Shown here: positions 18,467 to 27,519 of the stretch, piece by piece
How positions within the stretch are numbered: the stretch's first letter is position 1
Layout of the letters: each line of letters opens with the position of its first letter
NCBI GenBank assembly: GCA_017551505.1
Contig: JAFZLL010000032.1
Location: 1-64,000 of the forward strand
Direction: 5' to 3'
Origin: Eubacteriaceae bacterium
GTDB taxonomy: Bacteria > Bacillota > Clostridia > Eubacteriales > Anaerofustaceae
DNA: 64,000 bases
Translations under genes and position numbers: made by a program
The notes under the pieces: generated by a model
Told to the model about the DNA's origin: nothing
The model's database searches: none
What the model saw: the letters and a program-made list of their open reading frames with translations, nothing else

Positions 18467-20383
18467 ATGGCAACTAGCAGCAATTATGACGCCAGCGGCA
18501 TCAAGGTCCTGGAAGGGCTGGAAGCGGTACGCAAACGTCCGGGCATGTACATCGGCTCCACGGGAAAGGACGGACTCCACCATCTGGTCTACGAAATAGT
18601 CGACAACTCTGTGGACGAAGCGCTGGCCGGAGCCTGCAAAAACATAGACGTCATCATAGGAAAGGGCGATATCATCACCGTTATCGACGACGGCCGCGGC
18701 ATCCCCACGGGAATACATCCGCAGTATAAGAAAAGCGCCGTGGAAATAGCGCTCACCAAACTGCACGCCGGCGGAAAGTTCGATGACACGAACTATAAAG
18801 TCTCCGGAGGACTCCATGGTGTCGGTGTTTCCGTGGTCAATGCCCTGAGTGAGTACCTGAAGGTCACAGTGTACCAGAACGGTCAGATATTCACGCAGAC
18901 CTACCACAGAGGAACTCCTGATGCGGATCTCGCGCCGATCGGCAAAACGAAGCGCACCGGCACCACGGTCGAATTCAAGCCCGACGGCGAGATATTCTCC
19001 GAGTTGGAATACTCTTTCAGCACCCTGAAGCACCGCCTGCAGGAGCTTGCTTATCTGAACAAAGGCCTGCGGATCACCCTGAAGGACGAGAGGGGCGAAG
19101 AGGAGGTCTATGAGGAGTACAAATACGACGGTGGCATCATCGAGTACATCAACCATCTGAATCAGGGAAAGAGCCCTCTTCCCGATATGGCAGGCAAAGT
19201 GATCTACTTTGAAAAGCAGACGGATAAAGTTGAGGTCGAATGTGCGATGCAGTACACCGACAGTTATACCGGCTCGATCTATTCGTTCGCGAACAATATC
19301 AATACCATAGAAGGCGGAATGCATGTCAACGGCTTTAAAAGCGCGCTGACCCGCTGCATCAACGCATACGCCCGCAAATACAATTTCATCAAGGAGAATG
19401 AGGACAACCTTTCCGGTGACGATATACGGGAAGGACTGACCGCAATTATATCCGTTAAGCTCAAGGACCCGGAATTCGAAGGCCAGACTAAAACGAAGCT
19501 GGGCAATCCGGAAGTGCGCGGATTGGTGGACGGAGTGGTCTCCGACAACCTGACAGCCTATCTTGAGGAACACCCTTCGGAGGCACAGCAGATACTGAAC
19601 AAGGCCGTGCTCGCAACCCGCGCCAGAGCTGCCGCACAGCAGGCCAGGGAAATGACGCGCCGTAAAAGCCCTCTTGAATCCTCTACGCTTCCGGGGAAGC
19701 TGTCCGACTGCTCGGACCGCAACCCGGAAAACTGTGAGATATATATCGTGGAGGGTGACTCCGCAGGAGGCAGCGCCAAGAAAGGGCGCGACCCGAAGAC
19801 TCAGGCGATATTGCCCCTTAGAGGAAAGATCCTCAACGTCGAAAAGGCCAGGTTCGACAGGATACTGAACACCGATACGATACGCTCCATGATCACCGCC
19901 TTCGGCACTGGTATAACCGACAGTTTCGATATCAGCAAGGCCAGATATCATAAAATAATCATCATGACGGATGCCGATGTCGACGGGGCTCACATCAGGA
20001 CGCTGCTGCTGACCTTCTTCTTCCGCTACATGCCGGAGCTCATCGACAACGGCTATGTATACATAGCTCAGCCGCCTCTTTACAAGGTGACCAAAGGCAA
20101 AGATGTGCGTTACTGCTTCACTGACGAGCAGCTCGAAAAGATATACAGCGAAATAGGGCGTGACAAGACTGACCTTCAGCGCTATAAGGGGCTTGGAGAA
20201 ATGAACGCCGAGCAGCTCTGGGAGACGACGATGAATCCGGCAAACAGGACCCTGCTGAAAGTTCGGGTGGAGGACGCCATCGAGGCGGACAGGATCTGCT
20301 CCATACTGATGGGCGATCAGGTACAGCCGAGGAAGGATTTTATAACCGAGAACGCAGGGCGCGTCAGCAATCTGGATATTTGA
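18467..20383 (+). CDS. gyrB: DNA gyrase subunit B
   Basis: A 638-residue GyrB, the ATPase subunit of the type II topoisomerase that introduces negative supercoils. It has the GHKL ATPase domain ([37 protein letters not shown]) and a TOPRIM domain ([36 protein letters not shown]). The C-terminal [21 protein letters not shown] box is intact. The size matches the Gram-positive form without the enterobacterial insert. The ribosome site is AGAGGAA. gyrA follows 14 bp downstream. Confidence 0.98.
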   Translation: MATSSNYDASGIKVLEGLEAVRKRPGMYIGSTGKDGLHHLVYEIVDNSVDEALAGACKNIDVIIGKGDIITVIDDGRGIPTGIHPQYKKSAVEIALTKLHAGGKFDDTNYKVSGGLHGVGVSVVNALSEYLKVTVYQNGQIFTQTYHRGTPDADLAPIGKTKRTGTTVEFKPDGEIFSELEYSFSTLKHRLQELAYLNKGLRITLKDERGEEEVYEEYKYDGGIIEYINHLNQGKSPLPDMAGKVIYFEKQTDKVEVECAMQYTDSYTGSIYSFANNINTIEGGMHVNGFKSALTRCINAYARKYNFIKENEDNLSGDDIREGLTAIISVKLKDPEFEGQTKTKLGNPEVRGLVDGVVSDNLTAYLEEHPSEAQQILNKAVLATRARAAAQQAREMTRRKSPLESSTLPGKLSDCSDRNPENCEIYIVEGDSAGGSAKKGRDPKTQAILPLRGKILNVEKARFDRILNTDTIRSMITAFGTGITDSFDISKARYHKIIIMTDADVDGAHIRTLLLTFFFRYMPELIDNGYVYIAQPPLYKVTKGKDVRYCFTDEQLEKIYSEIGRDKTDLQRYKGLGEMNAEQLWETTMNPANRTLLKVRVEDAIEADRICSILMGDQVQPRKDFITENAGRVSNLDI

Positions 20384-20397
20384 TGGGGTAAGGATAT

Positions 20398-22920
20398 ATG
20401 AGCAAAAAGGACGATAAAGAGAAAAAATCGCAGATCAATGTGGTCAGTGATGACGCAGGCATACAAGACGTGGATTTTTCCAGCGAGATGCAGAAATCCT
20501 ATATCGATTACGCGATGAGCGTAATCGTCGGTCGTGCCCTTCCGGATGTCAGGGACGGCCTTAAACCGGTGCACCGCAGGATACTCTACGCCATGGATGA
20601 GCTCGGAGCCAGGGCGGGTACCCCGTACAGGAAGAGCGCCCGTATCGTTGGCGATGTAATGGGTAAATACCATCCCCACGGTGACGCGGCTATCTACGAT
20701 GCCATGGCCAGACTCGCACAGGATTTTACGATAAGGTATCCTTTGGTCGATGGCCAGGGAAACTTCGGAAGCGTTGACGGTGATTCTCCTGCTGCTTCGC
20801 GTTACACCGAAGCAAGGATGTCCCGGCTGTCCTCAGAACTGCTGCGCGACATTGGCAAGGACACGGTCGATTTCACGAGCAACTTTGACGACACTCTGAA
20901 GGAACCTGCCGTCTTGCCGTCCAGATTCCCGAACCTGCTTGTCAACGGCTCCAACGGTATCGCTGTCGGCATGGCGACAAATATACCCCCGCACAATCTG
21001 GGGGAAGTGATCGACGCCACCGTGGCCCTGATGGAAAACGGCGATCTGACGCCCAGGGACCTTATGAAGTACGTCAAGGGACCCGACTTCCCGACCGGAG
21101 GCATCATTATGGGCAGAAGCGGCATCACCAATGCCTACACTACGGGAAGAGGCCGCATAAAAGTACGTGCAAAAGCCAGGATTGAACAGGTAAACGCCAA
21201 CAAGCATCGGATAGTCATCACTGAGATACCGTACATGGTCAACAAAGCCATGCTGGTGCAGAAGATCGCCGAACTGGTCAAGGATAAGAAGATAGTCGGA
21301 ATATCGGATATACATGACTTCTCCGACCGCAACGGCATGCAGATAGTCATCGATCTCAAAAGGGACACGAACGCCAATATCCTGCTCAACCAGCTGTACA
21401 ACCAGACGCAGCTGCAGGATACCTTCGGGGTGATAATGCTTGTTCTGGATCACAACCATCCGAAGGTCATGAACTTAAAGGAGATACTCCAGGCCTACAT
21501 CGCCCATCAGGAAGAAGTGATAATACGTAGGACGAAATACGATCTGGACAAGGCTCTCGCCAGAGCTCATATCCTGGAGGGCTACCTGATCGCTCTGGAC
21601 AACCTGGATGAGGTGATACAGATCATACGCTCTTCATATGACGACGCTGAACAGCGTTTGATGGCTCGTTTCAATCTTTCCGATATCCAGGCCAAGGCCA
21701 TCGTCGATATGCAGCTCAGGCGCCTGCAGGGGCTAGAACGTGAAAAGATCGAGACGGAATACGCGGAGATCGAGAAAAACATCGCATATTACAAAGCGGT
21801 GCTCGCAAGCGAGCAGATGGTGAAGGATATCATCAAAACCGAACTGCTTGAGATCAAGGACAGATACGGGGATCCGCGCCTCACTGATTTCGAAAACGAT
21901 GAAGATGATTTTGAGGCGGAAGACCTTATAGAGGAAGAAGATGTCGCGATCACTATGACCCATGTAGGCTACATCAAGCGCATCCCTTCCGCTACATATA
22001 AGCAGCAGAGGAGAGGCGGTAAGGGCATCTCCGCACATTCCACGAGGGAAAACGATTTCGTGGAGCACCTGTTCATGACTACCACGCACAGCTACATAGT
22101 ATTCTTTACGAACAAGGGCAAGTGCTACAGGCTCAAGGCCTACGAGGTGCCTGTGGGCGGACGCACCGGCAAGGGAACAGCTATTGTCAACATACTTCCG
22201 ATCGAGCCGGGAGAGAAGATCACGGCCGTGCTCTCGATCAAGGATTACGAAGAAGGCAAATATCTCGTAATGGCGACCAAAGGCGGCATCATAAAGAAGA
22301 CCGCGCTCAGCGAATACGATTCTCCGCGCAAAAGCGGGCTCATTGGAATCAATCTTGCTGAAGGGGACGAGCTCATAAGCGTGAAGCTGACCGACGGCAG
22401 GATGGATATCATAATGGGTACCGCGAGCGGTCAGGCGATACGCTTCAGTGAAGACGGCGTAAGACCGACGGGCAGGGTTTCTATGGGAGTCAAGGGCATC
22501 AGCCTCGGCAAAAACGATTCGGTTATAGGCATGGATATCGCTGATAACAGCAAGTTCGTGCTCTCGGTTACCGAATACGGCTACGGAAAGCTTACGAAGA
22601 CTGCTCTCTACCCGGTGCAGAACCGCGCAGGCAAAGGCGTCATAAACTATAAGATCACCGGCAAGACAGGAAAAGTCTGCGGGCTGTGTTCCATCAACAA
22701 GGAGGAGGACGACGTGATGATGATCTCCGACGACGGTGTCGTCATCCGCATGGACTCCGCCGATATCTCCACCATGGGGAGGAGCACGTCAGGTGTAAAG
22801 GTTATGAAGTTGGACGAAGATTACAGGATCTCAGCCATCGCCATTGCGGGAAAAGAAAAGGACGACGAGGAGGATCAGGGCCAGCAGATTTCGTTCATGG
22901 AGGTTGAAAAGAAGGAATAA
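20398..22920 (+). CDS. gyrA: DNA gyrase subunit A
   Basis: An 840-residue GyrA, the breakage-reunion subunit. The catalytic Tyr is in [11 protein letters not shown]. The GyrA box QQRRGGKG at the start of the C-terminal beta-pinwheel domain marks a gyrase rather than topoisomerase IV. In the quinolone-binding helix, [12 protein letters not shown] has Ala97 at the position of E. coli Ser83, with the Asp at position 101 retained. The acidic C-terminus ([11 protein letters not shown]) is usual. The stop codon overlaps the ATG of the next gene (TAATG), so a small metal-responsive regulator is translationally linked to gyrase. Confidence 0.98.
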   Translation: MSKKDDKEKKSQINVVSDDAGIQDVDFSSEMQKSYIDYAMSVIVGRALPDVRDGLKPVHRRILYAMDELGARAGTPYRKSARIVGDVMGKYHPHGDAAIYDAMARLAQDFTIRYPLVDGQGNFGSVDGDSPAASRYTEARMSRLSSELLRDIGKDTVDFTSNFDDTLKEPAVLPSRFPNLLVNGSNGIAVGMATNIPPHNLGEVIDATVALMENGDLTPRDLMKYVKGPDFPTGGIIMGRSGITNAYTTGRGRIKVRAKARIEQVNANKHRIVITEIPYMVNKAMLVQKIAELVKDKKIVGISDIHDFSDRNGMQIVIDLKRDTNANILLNQLYNQTQLQDTFGVIMLVLDHNHPKVMNLKEILQAYIAHQEEVIIRRTKYDLDKALARAHILEGYLIALDNLDEVIQIIRSSYDDAEQRLMARFNLSDIQAKAIVDMQLRRLQGLEREKIETEYAEIEKNIAYYKAVLASEQMVKDIIKTELLEIKDRYGDPRLTDFENDEDDFEAEDLIEEEDVAITMTHVGYIKRIPSATYKQQRRGGKGISAHSTRENDFVEHLFMTTTHSYIVFFTNKGKCYRLKAYEVPVGGRTGKGTAIVNILPIEPGEKITAVLSIKDYEEGKYLVMATKGGIIKKTALSEYDSPRKSGLIGINLAEGDELISVKLTDGRMDIIMGTASGQAIRFSEDGVRPTGRVSMGVKGISLGKNDSVIGMDIADNSKFVLSVTEYGYGKLTKTALYPVQNRAGKGVINYKITGKTGKVCGLCSINKEEDDVMMISDDGVVIRMDSADISTMGRSTSGVKVMKLDEDYRISAIAIAGKEKDDEEDQGQQISFMEVEKKE

Positions 22921-23282
22921 TGGCTATTCGTGAATCAGGAGAGGATTATCTGGAGACGATTTTCATCCTTAACCAAAGGAACGGCTCCGTGCGCTCCATC
23001 GACATAGCTTCCCACATGAATTATTCCAAGCCATCAGTCAGCCGGGCAATGAGCATACTCAGGGAAGCGGGCATGATCAGTATGGATGATAACGGCAGCA
23101 TACGTCTCACCGAAAAAGGGGAGCAGAAAGCTTCCGGTGTCTATGAAAGGCATAGGATATTGACCGAATTCCTCATTTCAATCGGAGTTTCTCCCGAGAC
23201 GGCAGAAAAGGATGCCTGCCGCATAGAACATGATCTTAGCGAAGAGACTTTTGACAGAATAAAGCAGTTTAAGAGAGAGTGA
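22920..23282 (+). CDS. Short DtxR/MntR-family metal-dependent regulator
   Basis: A 120-residue regulator with an N-terminal winged helix (SIDIASHMNYSKPSVSRAMSILREAGMI) and a dimerisation/metal-binding domain, without the SH3-like third domain, as in MntR. The metal ligands seen are D9 and E12 at the start (EDYLETI), His in ERHRIL, and the segment DACRIEH. The last has Cys-x-x-Glu-His, the ligand pattern of iron-type DtxR/IdeR; MntR has Glu at the first position. It may therefore sense Fe(II) or Mn(II). It overlaps gyrA by one base and the nuclease-helicase gene by one base, an unusual place for such a regulator. Confidence 0.85.
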   Translation: MAIRESGEDYLETIFILNQRNGSVRSIDIASHMNYSKPSVSRAMSILREAGMISMDDNGSIRLTEKGEQKASGVYERHRILTEFLISIGVSPETAEKDACRIEHDLSEETFDRIKQFKRE

Positions 23283-25633
23283 TGGGCTCATACAGCGTAT
23301 CCGTAAGGGAAATATGCGAATTTTCTCTTCTGAGCGGATCGATCGACAACCGCTTCGCGGCAGGGGTCCGCATGCAGGAAGGCATCAGGCTCCATCAGTA
23401 TATACAGTCTGCCTATGGGCCGGATGACGAGGCTGAGGTCGCATTAACTGGGGAATACTCCCGGAATGAGATCACGATGCATATCCTGGGAAGGGCGGAC
23501 GGTGTTCTCAGGATGTCATCCTCTCCGACGATAGAAGAGATAAAATCCACATCTCTGGCATACGGGGAAGTAAAAGAACCTTTGGCCGTACATCTGGCAC
23601 AGTGCCGGATGTACGCCTATCTTTATGCTGTCTCGAATAATCTCGCATCGATGGGCCTGAAGGTCACATACGTGCATCTTTCCACGCGCAGGGAAACGTC
23701 CTTTGAGTACAATGCGAGCTTTGCTGAATTAAAAGGATGGTTCGAGGAGCTCTGTGCCGGGTACGCGGATCACCTTGTTTTCATCGAGAACCTGACAGAC
23801 ACACGCAACGAGAGCATACAACTCCTGCGTTTTCCGTTTGAATTCCGACGTTATCAGAAAGAAACGATCAATTATATCTACCGGTGCATAATAAAAAAGA
23901 CGAATGTATTCATGAACGCGCCGACTGGCAGCGGCAAGACTCAGAATACGCTGTACCCTTCCATCAAGGCGCTGCCCAGCCTGGGCTCCCGCGCCAAAGT
24001 GTTCTATCTGACCGGCAAATCCACCCAGAAAGCAGTTGCCTTGAACGCTATGGATATATTGGCCCGAAAAGGGCTCAAGGCAAAGACCGTGGAAATCACT
24101 GCAAAGGAAAAGGCGTGCATGATAGGCAAGCCCAAATGCAACCCGCGGGATTGCCCGTATGCCCTGGATTATTATGAGAAATCAGCGCGGGCAATGAAAG
24201 AATTCATATCCTCAAACGATATTTTCACATTTGAGGTCTTCAAAAAGGCAGCTGAAGAGTATACGGTCTGCCCTTTCGAGCTTTCGCTGGATGCTTCGCT
24301 GTACGCTGATGTGATAGTCTGTGACTATAACTATGTATTCGATCCCCACGCTGCCCTGAAGCGTTATTTCGAGGACGCTAAAGGTATGGATTATATCTTC
24401 CTTGCAGACGAGGCGCACAACCTTCCGGAAAGAAGCCGGCAGATGTATTCCGAGGAAATGACCTGCGAAAGGCTGAGATACATGCAGCGTCACGCAGGAA
24501 AGCTTCGGCGGCTGAATGAAGCGATGGACAGCCTGTATGATTGCCTCCAGGGTTATTCCCTGCTGTGCGACAATACAGGGTCGTATATCTTTGATGAACC
24601 GACGACAGACTTTACATCAGCGGTAACAAATGTTTCCCAGCAGCTGGAAAACTTCCTTGAGCGGGCCGATTCCTCCGATGAGAGGTATTCCGACCTGCTC
24701 GATTACTACTACGAGATGATGCGTTTTTCCTCTCTTGTTGAGATGAAGGGGGACAGCCACGTTTTCTATTACGACAAGGAAAACGAGATGCTCAAGCTGT
24801 TCTGCACCGATGCGAAAGGATATCTGGCAGATACCCTCGCAAAAGGCAGAGCCGCTGTCTTCTTCTCCGCCACCCTGACTCCGCTGGAATACTACCGCGA
24901 TATCCTCGGAGGCGGTCCTGACGACAAGATGCTAAATATCGACTCGATATTTGCCAAGGAGAACTTCAAAATCGTCGTGGATACGTCGATCGAGACCACT
25001 TACGCACGCCGCGCGCTCTATTATAAAGAGGCTGCGAAGAGGATCAGAGCGACTGTGACTGCCAAACCCGGGAATTACATCATATATTTCCCCTCATACG
25101 CATATATGCAGAGCGTTTATGATGAGTACAAAAAGGCATTCGGAGAGGAAGGCTGCCTGATTCAGAAACGCCAGATGCGTGAAAAGGAGAGGGAAGAGTT
25201 CCTGTCGCATTTTACTCTTGACAGCGTGACTACGGCCTTTGCCGTCATAGGCGGTGTCTTCGGAGAAGCTGTGGATCTTGTCGGCGATAAGCTGATCGGT
25301 GTGGTCATATGCGGTGTCAGCCTGCCGATGATCTGCACGGAAAGGGAGCTCATACGCAGTCATTTCGACAAACAGGGCAGGGACGGTTTCGATTACGCCT
25401 ACGTATATCCCGGGATGAACAAGGTCCTGCAGGCGATGGGCAGGGTCATACGAACCAGCGATGACAAGGGATGCGCGGTACTTCTTGACAGACGCTTTAA
25501 TTACACTGCCTACAAACGCTGTTTCCCGCCTCAGTATGATCAGATGGTATTCGTCAATTCGTTGTCCAAGCTCCAGATGTTCCTGAAAATGTCCCCTTCA
25601 GATGACGGGTATTATTATCCCGACGAGCCGTGA
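23282..25633 (+). CDS. PD-(D/E)xK nuclease fused to an XPD/DinG-like iron-sulfur helicase
   Basis: About 783 residues. Residues 1-170 resemble a RecB/Cas4-type nuclease: a conserved His (GIRLHQYIQ), GRADGVL, and EEIKST supply the D...ExK active site. The rest is a superfamily 2 helicase of the XPD/DinG class: Walker A MNAPTGSGKT, DEAH box ADEAHNLP, and an iron-sulfur domain with four cysteines (CMIGKPKCNPRDCPYA and a later CPFEL). The C-terminal motif VI is QAMGRVIRTSDD. It probably unwinds and cuts DNA in repair. GTG (23279) and ATG (23282) are both possible starts; ATG has the better spacing to the AGAGAGAG ribosome site. It is the last gene of the recF-gyrBA transcription unit. Confidence 0.88.
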   Translation: MGSYSVSVREICEFSLLSGSIDNRFAAGVRMQEGIRLHQYIQSAYGPDDEAEVALTGEYSRNEITMHILGRADGVLRMSSSPTIEEIKSTSLAYGEVKEPLAVHLAQCRMYAYLYAVSNNLASMGLKVTYVHLSTRRETSFEYNASFAELKGWFEELCAGYADHLVFIENLTDTRNESIQLLRFPFEFRRYQKETINYIYRCIIKKTNVFMNAPTGSGKTQNTLYPSIKALPSLGSRAKVFYLTGKSTQKAVALNAMDILARKGLKAKTVEITAKEKACMIGKPKCNPRDCPYALDYYEKSARAMKEFISSNDIFTFEVFKKAAEEYTVCPFELSLDASLYADVIVCDYNYVFDPHAALKRYFEDAKGMDYIFLADEAHNLPERSRQMYSEEMTCERLRYMQRHAGKLRRLNEAMDSLYDCLQGYSLLCDNTGSYIFDEPTTDFTSAVTNVSQQLENFLERADSSDERYSDLLDYYYEMMRFSSLVEMKGDSHVFYYDKENEMLKLFCTDAKGYLADTLAKGRAAVFFSATLTPLEYYRDILGGGPDDKMLNIDSIFAKENFKIVVDTSIETTYARRALYYKEAAKRIRATVTAKPGNYIIYFPSYAYMQSVYDEYKKAFGEEGCLIQKRQMREKEREEFLSHFTLDSVTTAFAVIGGVFGEAVDLVGDKLIGVVICGVSLPMICTERELIRSHFDKQGRDGFDYAYVYPGMNKVLQAMGRVIRTSDDKGCAVLLDRRFNYTAYKRCFPPQYDQMVFVNSLSKLQMFLKMSPSDDGYYYPDEP

Positions 25634-25685
25634 GATCAGAGTACGAACGACCCTTTTGCGACGACTGCTGCTGGTCATTTATGCA

Positions 25686-25710
25686 AAAACAGGGATACGA
25701 TCCCTGTTTT
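25686..25710 (+). terminator. Intrinsic terminator after the nuclease-helicase gene
   Basis: A perfect 10-bp stem (AAAACAGGGA / TCCCTGTTTT, loop TACGA), 52 bp beyond the stop codon. The T-run is built into the stem. Confidence 0.8.
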
Positions 25711-25844
25711 GCTTATATGACTGAATGACAGCTTATCCGCGCATCAGGCATGGCTTTGGTGAAATGAGGCAGATCAATTTATCGGATACATGATATCCTG
25801 CCGCAGGGGGATCTGAATTCCGTGAGGCTTATATATTTGATGTA

Positions 25845-27359
25845 TCATCCTTTTTCCGCCCGCTGTTTCCTCCTCAATCTCTTCCTGACGTGCCGGCGGT
25901 TTCTTTTCGAGGAAACAGTGAGATACAGCAGCCACAGGATAACGGCTGCCGAAGCTACGCACAGCGCTATATGTGCCAGCGGGGAATAATCCTTTTCGGG
26001 CTCCGGAATGAGCCTGTTTTTTGCAAGAGCAAAAGCGGTGTCTCTGCGCAACTGTCTCAGGTAGTTTTCTCTGGCGATGCGCTCCTGTTCGGCGTATGGG
26101 ACGATGTGTTCCATAAAATCGTTCTGTCCCATGTCCGGGCCGACTGTGGATCTGTACAGCCCGAAATAGCACGGGTTGTAACTGGATATCTGGGAGGCAC
26201 GGGTTATGCGGTTTCCTCCCGTGCCGTTGAGCCACCCTGTATACCAGGTGCCCTGCTGAGTGATATGGCATGGATAGCCCAATTTCTGCGACACCTGGAA
26301 GGCTGTCATCCCGCCGAACCGATCGAGCGGCTGATCGTAATCTATCACCACTTTATTCTTCGTATAAAGATGGATATATAGTTTTGGTATCTCCCATGTG
26401 CCGTACATCTGGGCGGATTCCGGATACTGTGATGCATCCGCAGTGACATCAAGGGATTTGATGAGAAGATCGGCGTAAACCCGGTGCATACCGTGGCCGT
26501 ATTCGCCGTTGATGTCATGCGTCACGGCGACCTGAGGTCTGAACCTGCGCACCTGGCGCACTACGTATTCGAGCAGGACGCTTTCGGAAATCCCCATATT
26601 GCGGTAGCGCTCATATGTCTTTTCCCGATCATCTATCCGAAAATCCGCGAAAGGCCCCAAGACGGGATAATTGCGCACTCCCACTGCCCATAGGCCGTTG
26701 ACCATCTCGTGCGCCCTGCGGTTTGTGGCGTTGCGGTGGTCGGTCAAATAAACGACCTGGACGTTTAGTCCCTTCTGTCCCGCATACAGTGGCAGCAGTC
26801 CTGCAAAAAACAGCTGGTCGTCGTCAGAATGGGTAGAGAACAGGACGATATCCGCCCTGCCTTCCAATGGGGGCTGCCAGATCTGTACATAATCGGGAGG
26901 TGCGCCTGATGAAAAAAGCATGATCTCGCTCAGTCTCACGGTGCCGTTATTGAATCTTATCGTGATGGAATCCGGCAGGGCTGTAAAACAGGTTGAAAGA
27001 TCTATATAGTCGTGCAGATATGAATACTTTCCGACACTGGCCGTCTCAGCCGTATCGTTATCGGTGATGATGTATTCGCCGTATTCCAGATCGAAGATGA
27101 TATAAATCCCGCCGATGGGGGTCTTGCTGTCAAACCGGATATCGGCGTTGCCCGCCGAATTGCTGAAATTGCCCAGATTGCCGTCAAAAAGGAACCTGAA
27201 ATCCGAATACCCGTTTCCGGTGACTACCGCGTCGGACGTGATGTCGGCGGCTGGTTCATCCGCCGTGACTGTTGGAGGCAAAAAAGAAAAGAGCAGCAAA
27301 AACGCTGACAAAAGCCATAGAAAACGTTTCTTGTCGCTCTTCAGAGAATCACTGTGCAT
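25845..27359 (-). CDS. Membrane-anchored, exported PIG-L family deacetylase
   Basis: A 504-residue protein. A signal/anchor (FLWLLSAFLLLFSFLPPTVTA) is followed by an N-terminal beta-rich domain of about 130 residues and then a PIG-L (LmbE) zinc deacetylase domain. Its first metal motif is THSDDD (canonical HPDDE) and its second THDINGEYGHGMH. A C-terminal transmembrane helix (IALCVASAAVILWLLYL) is followed by a strongly basic tail. The active domain would face outside, so a glycan or glycolipid N-acetyl group is the likely target. The start is set at 27359; reading further upstream would run through the tRNA-Ser gene. A terminator-free 211-bp gap separates it from the helicase gene's terminator side. 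Confidence 0.82.
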   Translation of the reverse strand: MHSDSLKSDKKRFLWLLSAFLLLFSFLPPTVTADEPAADITSDAVVTGNGYSDFRFLFDGNLGNFSNSAGNADIRFDSKTPIGGIYIIFDLEYGEYIITDNDTAETASVGKYSYLHDYIDLSTCFTALPDSITIRFNNGTVRLSEIMLFSSGAPPDYVQIWQPPLEGRADIVLFSTHSDDDQLFFAGLLPLYAGQKGLNVQVVYLTDHRNATNRRAHEMVNGLWAVGVRNYPVLGPFADFRIDDREKTYERYRNMGISESVLLEYVVRQVRRFRPQVAVTHDINGEYGHGMHRVYADLLIKSLDVTADASQYPESAQMYGTWEIPKLYIHLYTKNKVVIDYDQPLDRFGGMTAFQVSQKLGYPCHITQQGTWYTGWLNGTGGNRITRASQISSYNPCYFGLYRSTVGPDMGQNDFMEHIVPYAEQERIARENYLRQLRRDTAFALAKNRLIPEPEKDYSPLAHIALCVASAAVILWLLYLTVSSKRNRRHVRKRLRRKQRAEKG

Positions 27360-27385
27360 GTCTACGCCCAAAATACTTCTAAAAC

Positions 27386-27477
27386 GGCGGAAGAGGTGGG
27401 ATTCGAACCCACGCGCCGGTTGCCCGACGACCGCATTTCGAGTGCGGCTCGTTATGACCACTTCGATACTCTTCCGC
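27386..27477 (-). tRNA. tRNA-Ser (anticodon CGA)
   Basis: A class II cloverleaf of about 92 nt on the minus strand: acceptor GCGGAAG / CTTCCGC, anticodon stem CCGCA / TGCGG with loop CTCGAAA, a long variable arm (GTCGTCGGGCAACCGGC), and T arm GTGGG / CCCAC around TTCGAAT. CCA is not encoded. The base after the acceptor stem reads C, whereas bacterial serine tRNAs usually have G as discriminator. It lies between the PIG-L gene and the peptidase gene. Confidence 0.93.
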
Positions 27478-27519
27478 TTACAGTCCTAATAATATAACCT
27501 TAAGGGTGTTTATGCAAGC

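Noticed and set aside
18323-19993. 556-codon open frame antisense to recF/gyrB
   Set aside because: It lies opposite highly conserved RecF and GyrB; its length is a side effect of their codon use.
25774-26271. 165-codon minus-strand frame overlapping the PIG-L gene
   Set aside because: It is Arg/His/Pro-rich shadow sequence in another frame of a well-supported gene.
27360-27461. Upstream extension of the PIG-L gene
   Set aside because: It would run through the tRNA-Ser gene; the next in-frame ATG directly precedes the signal peptide.
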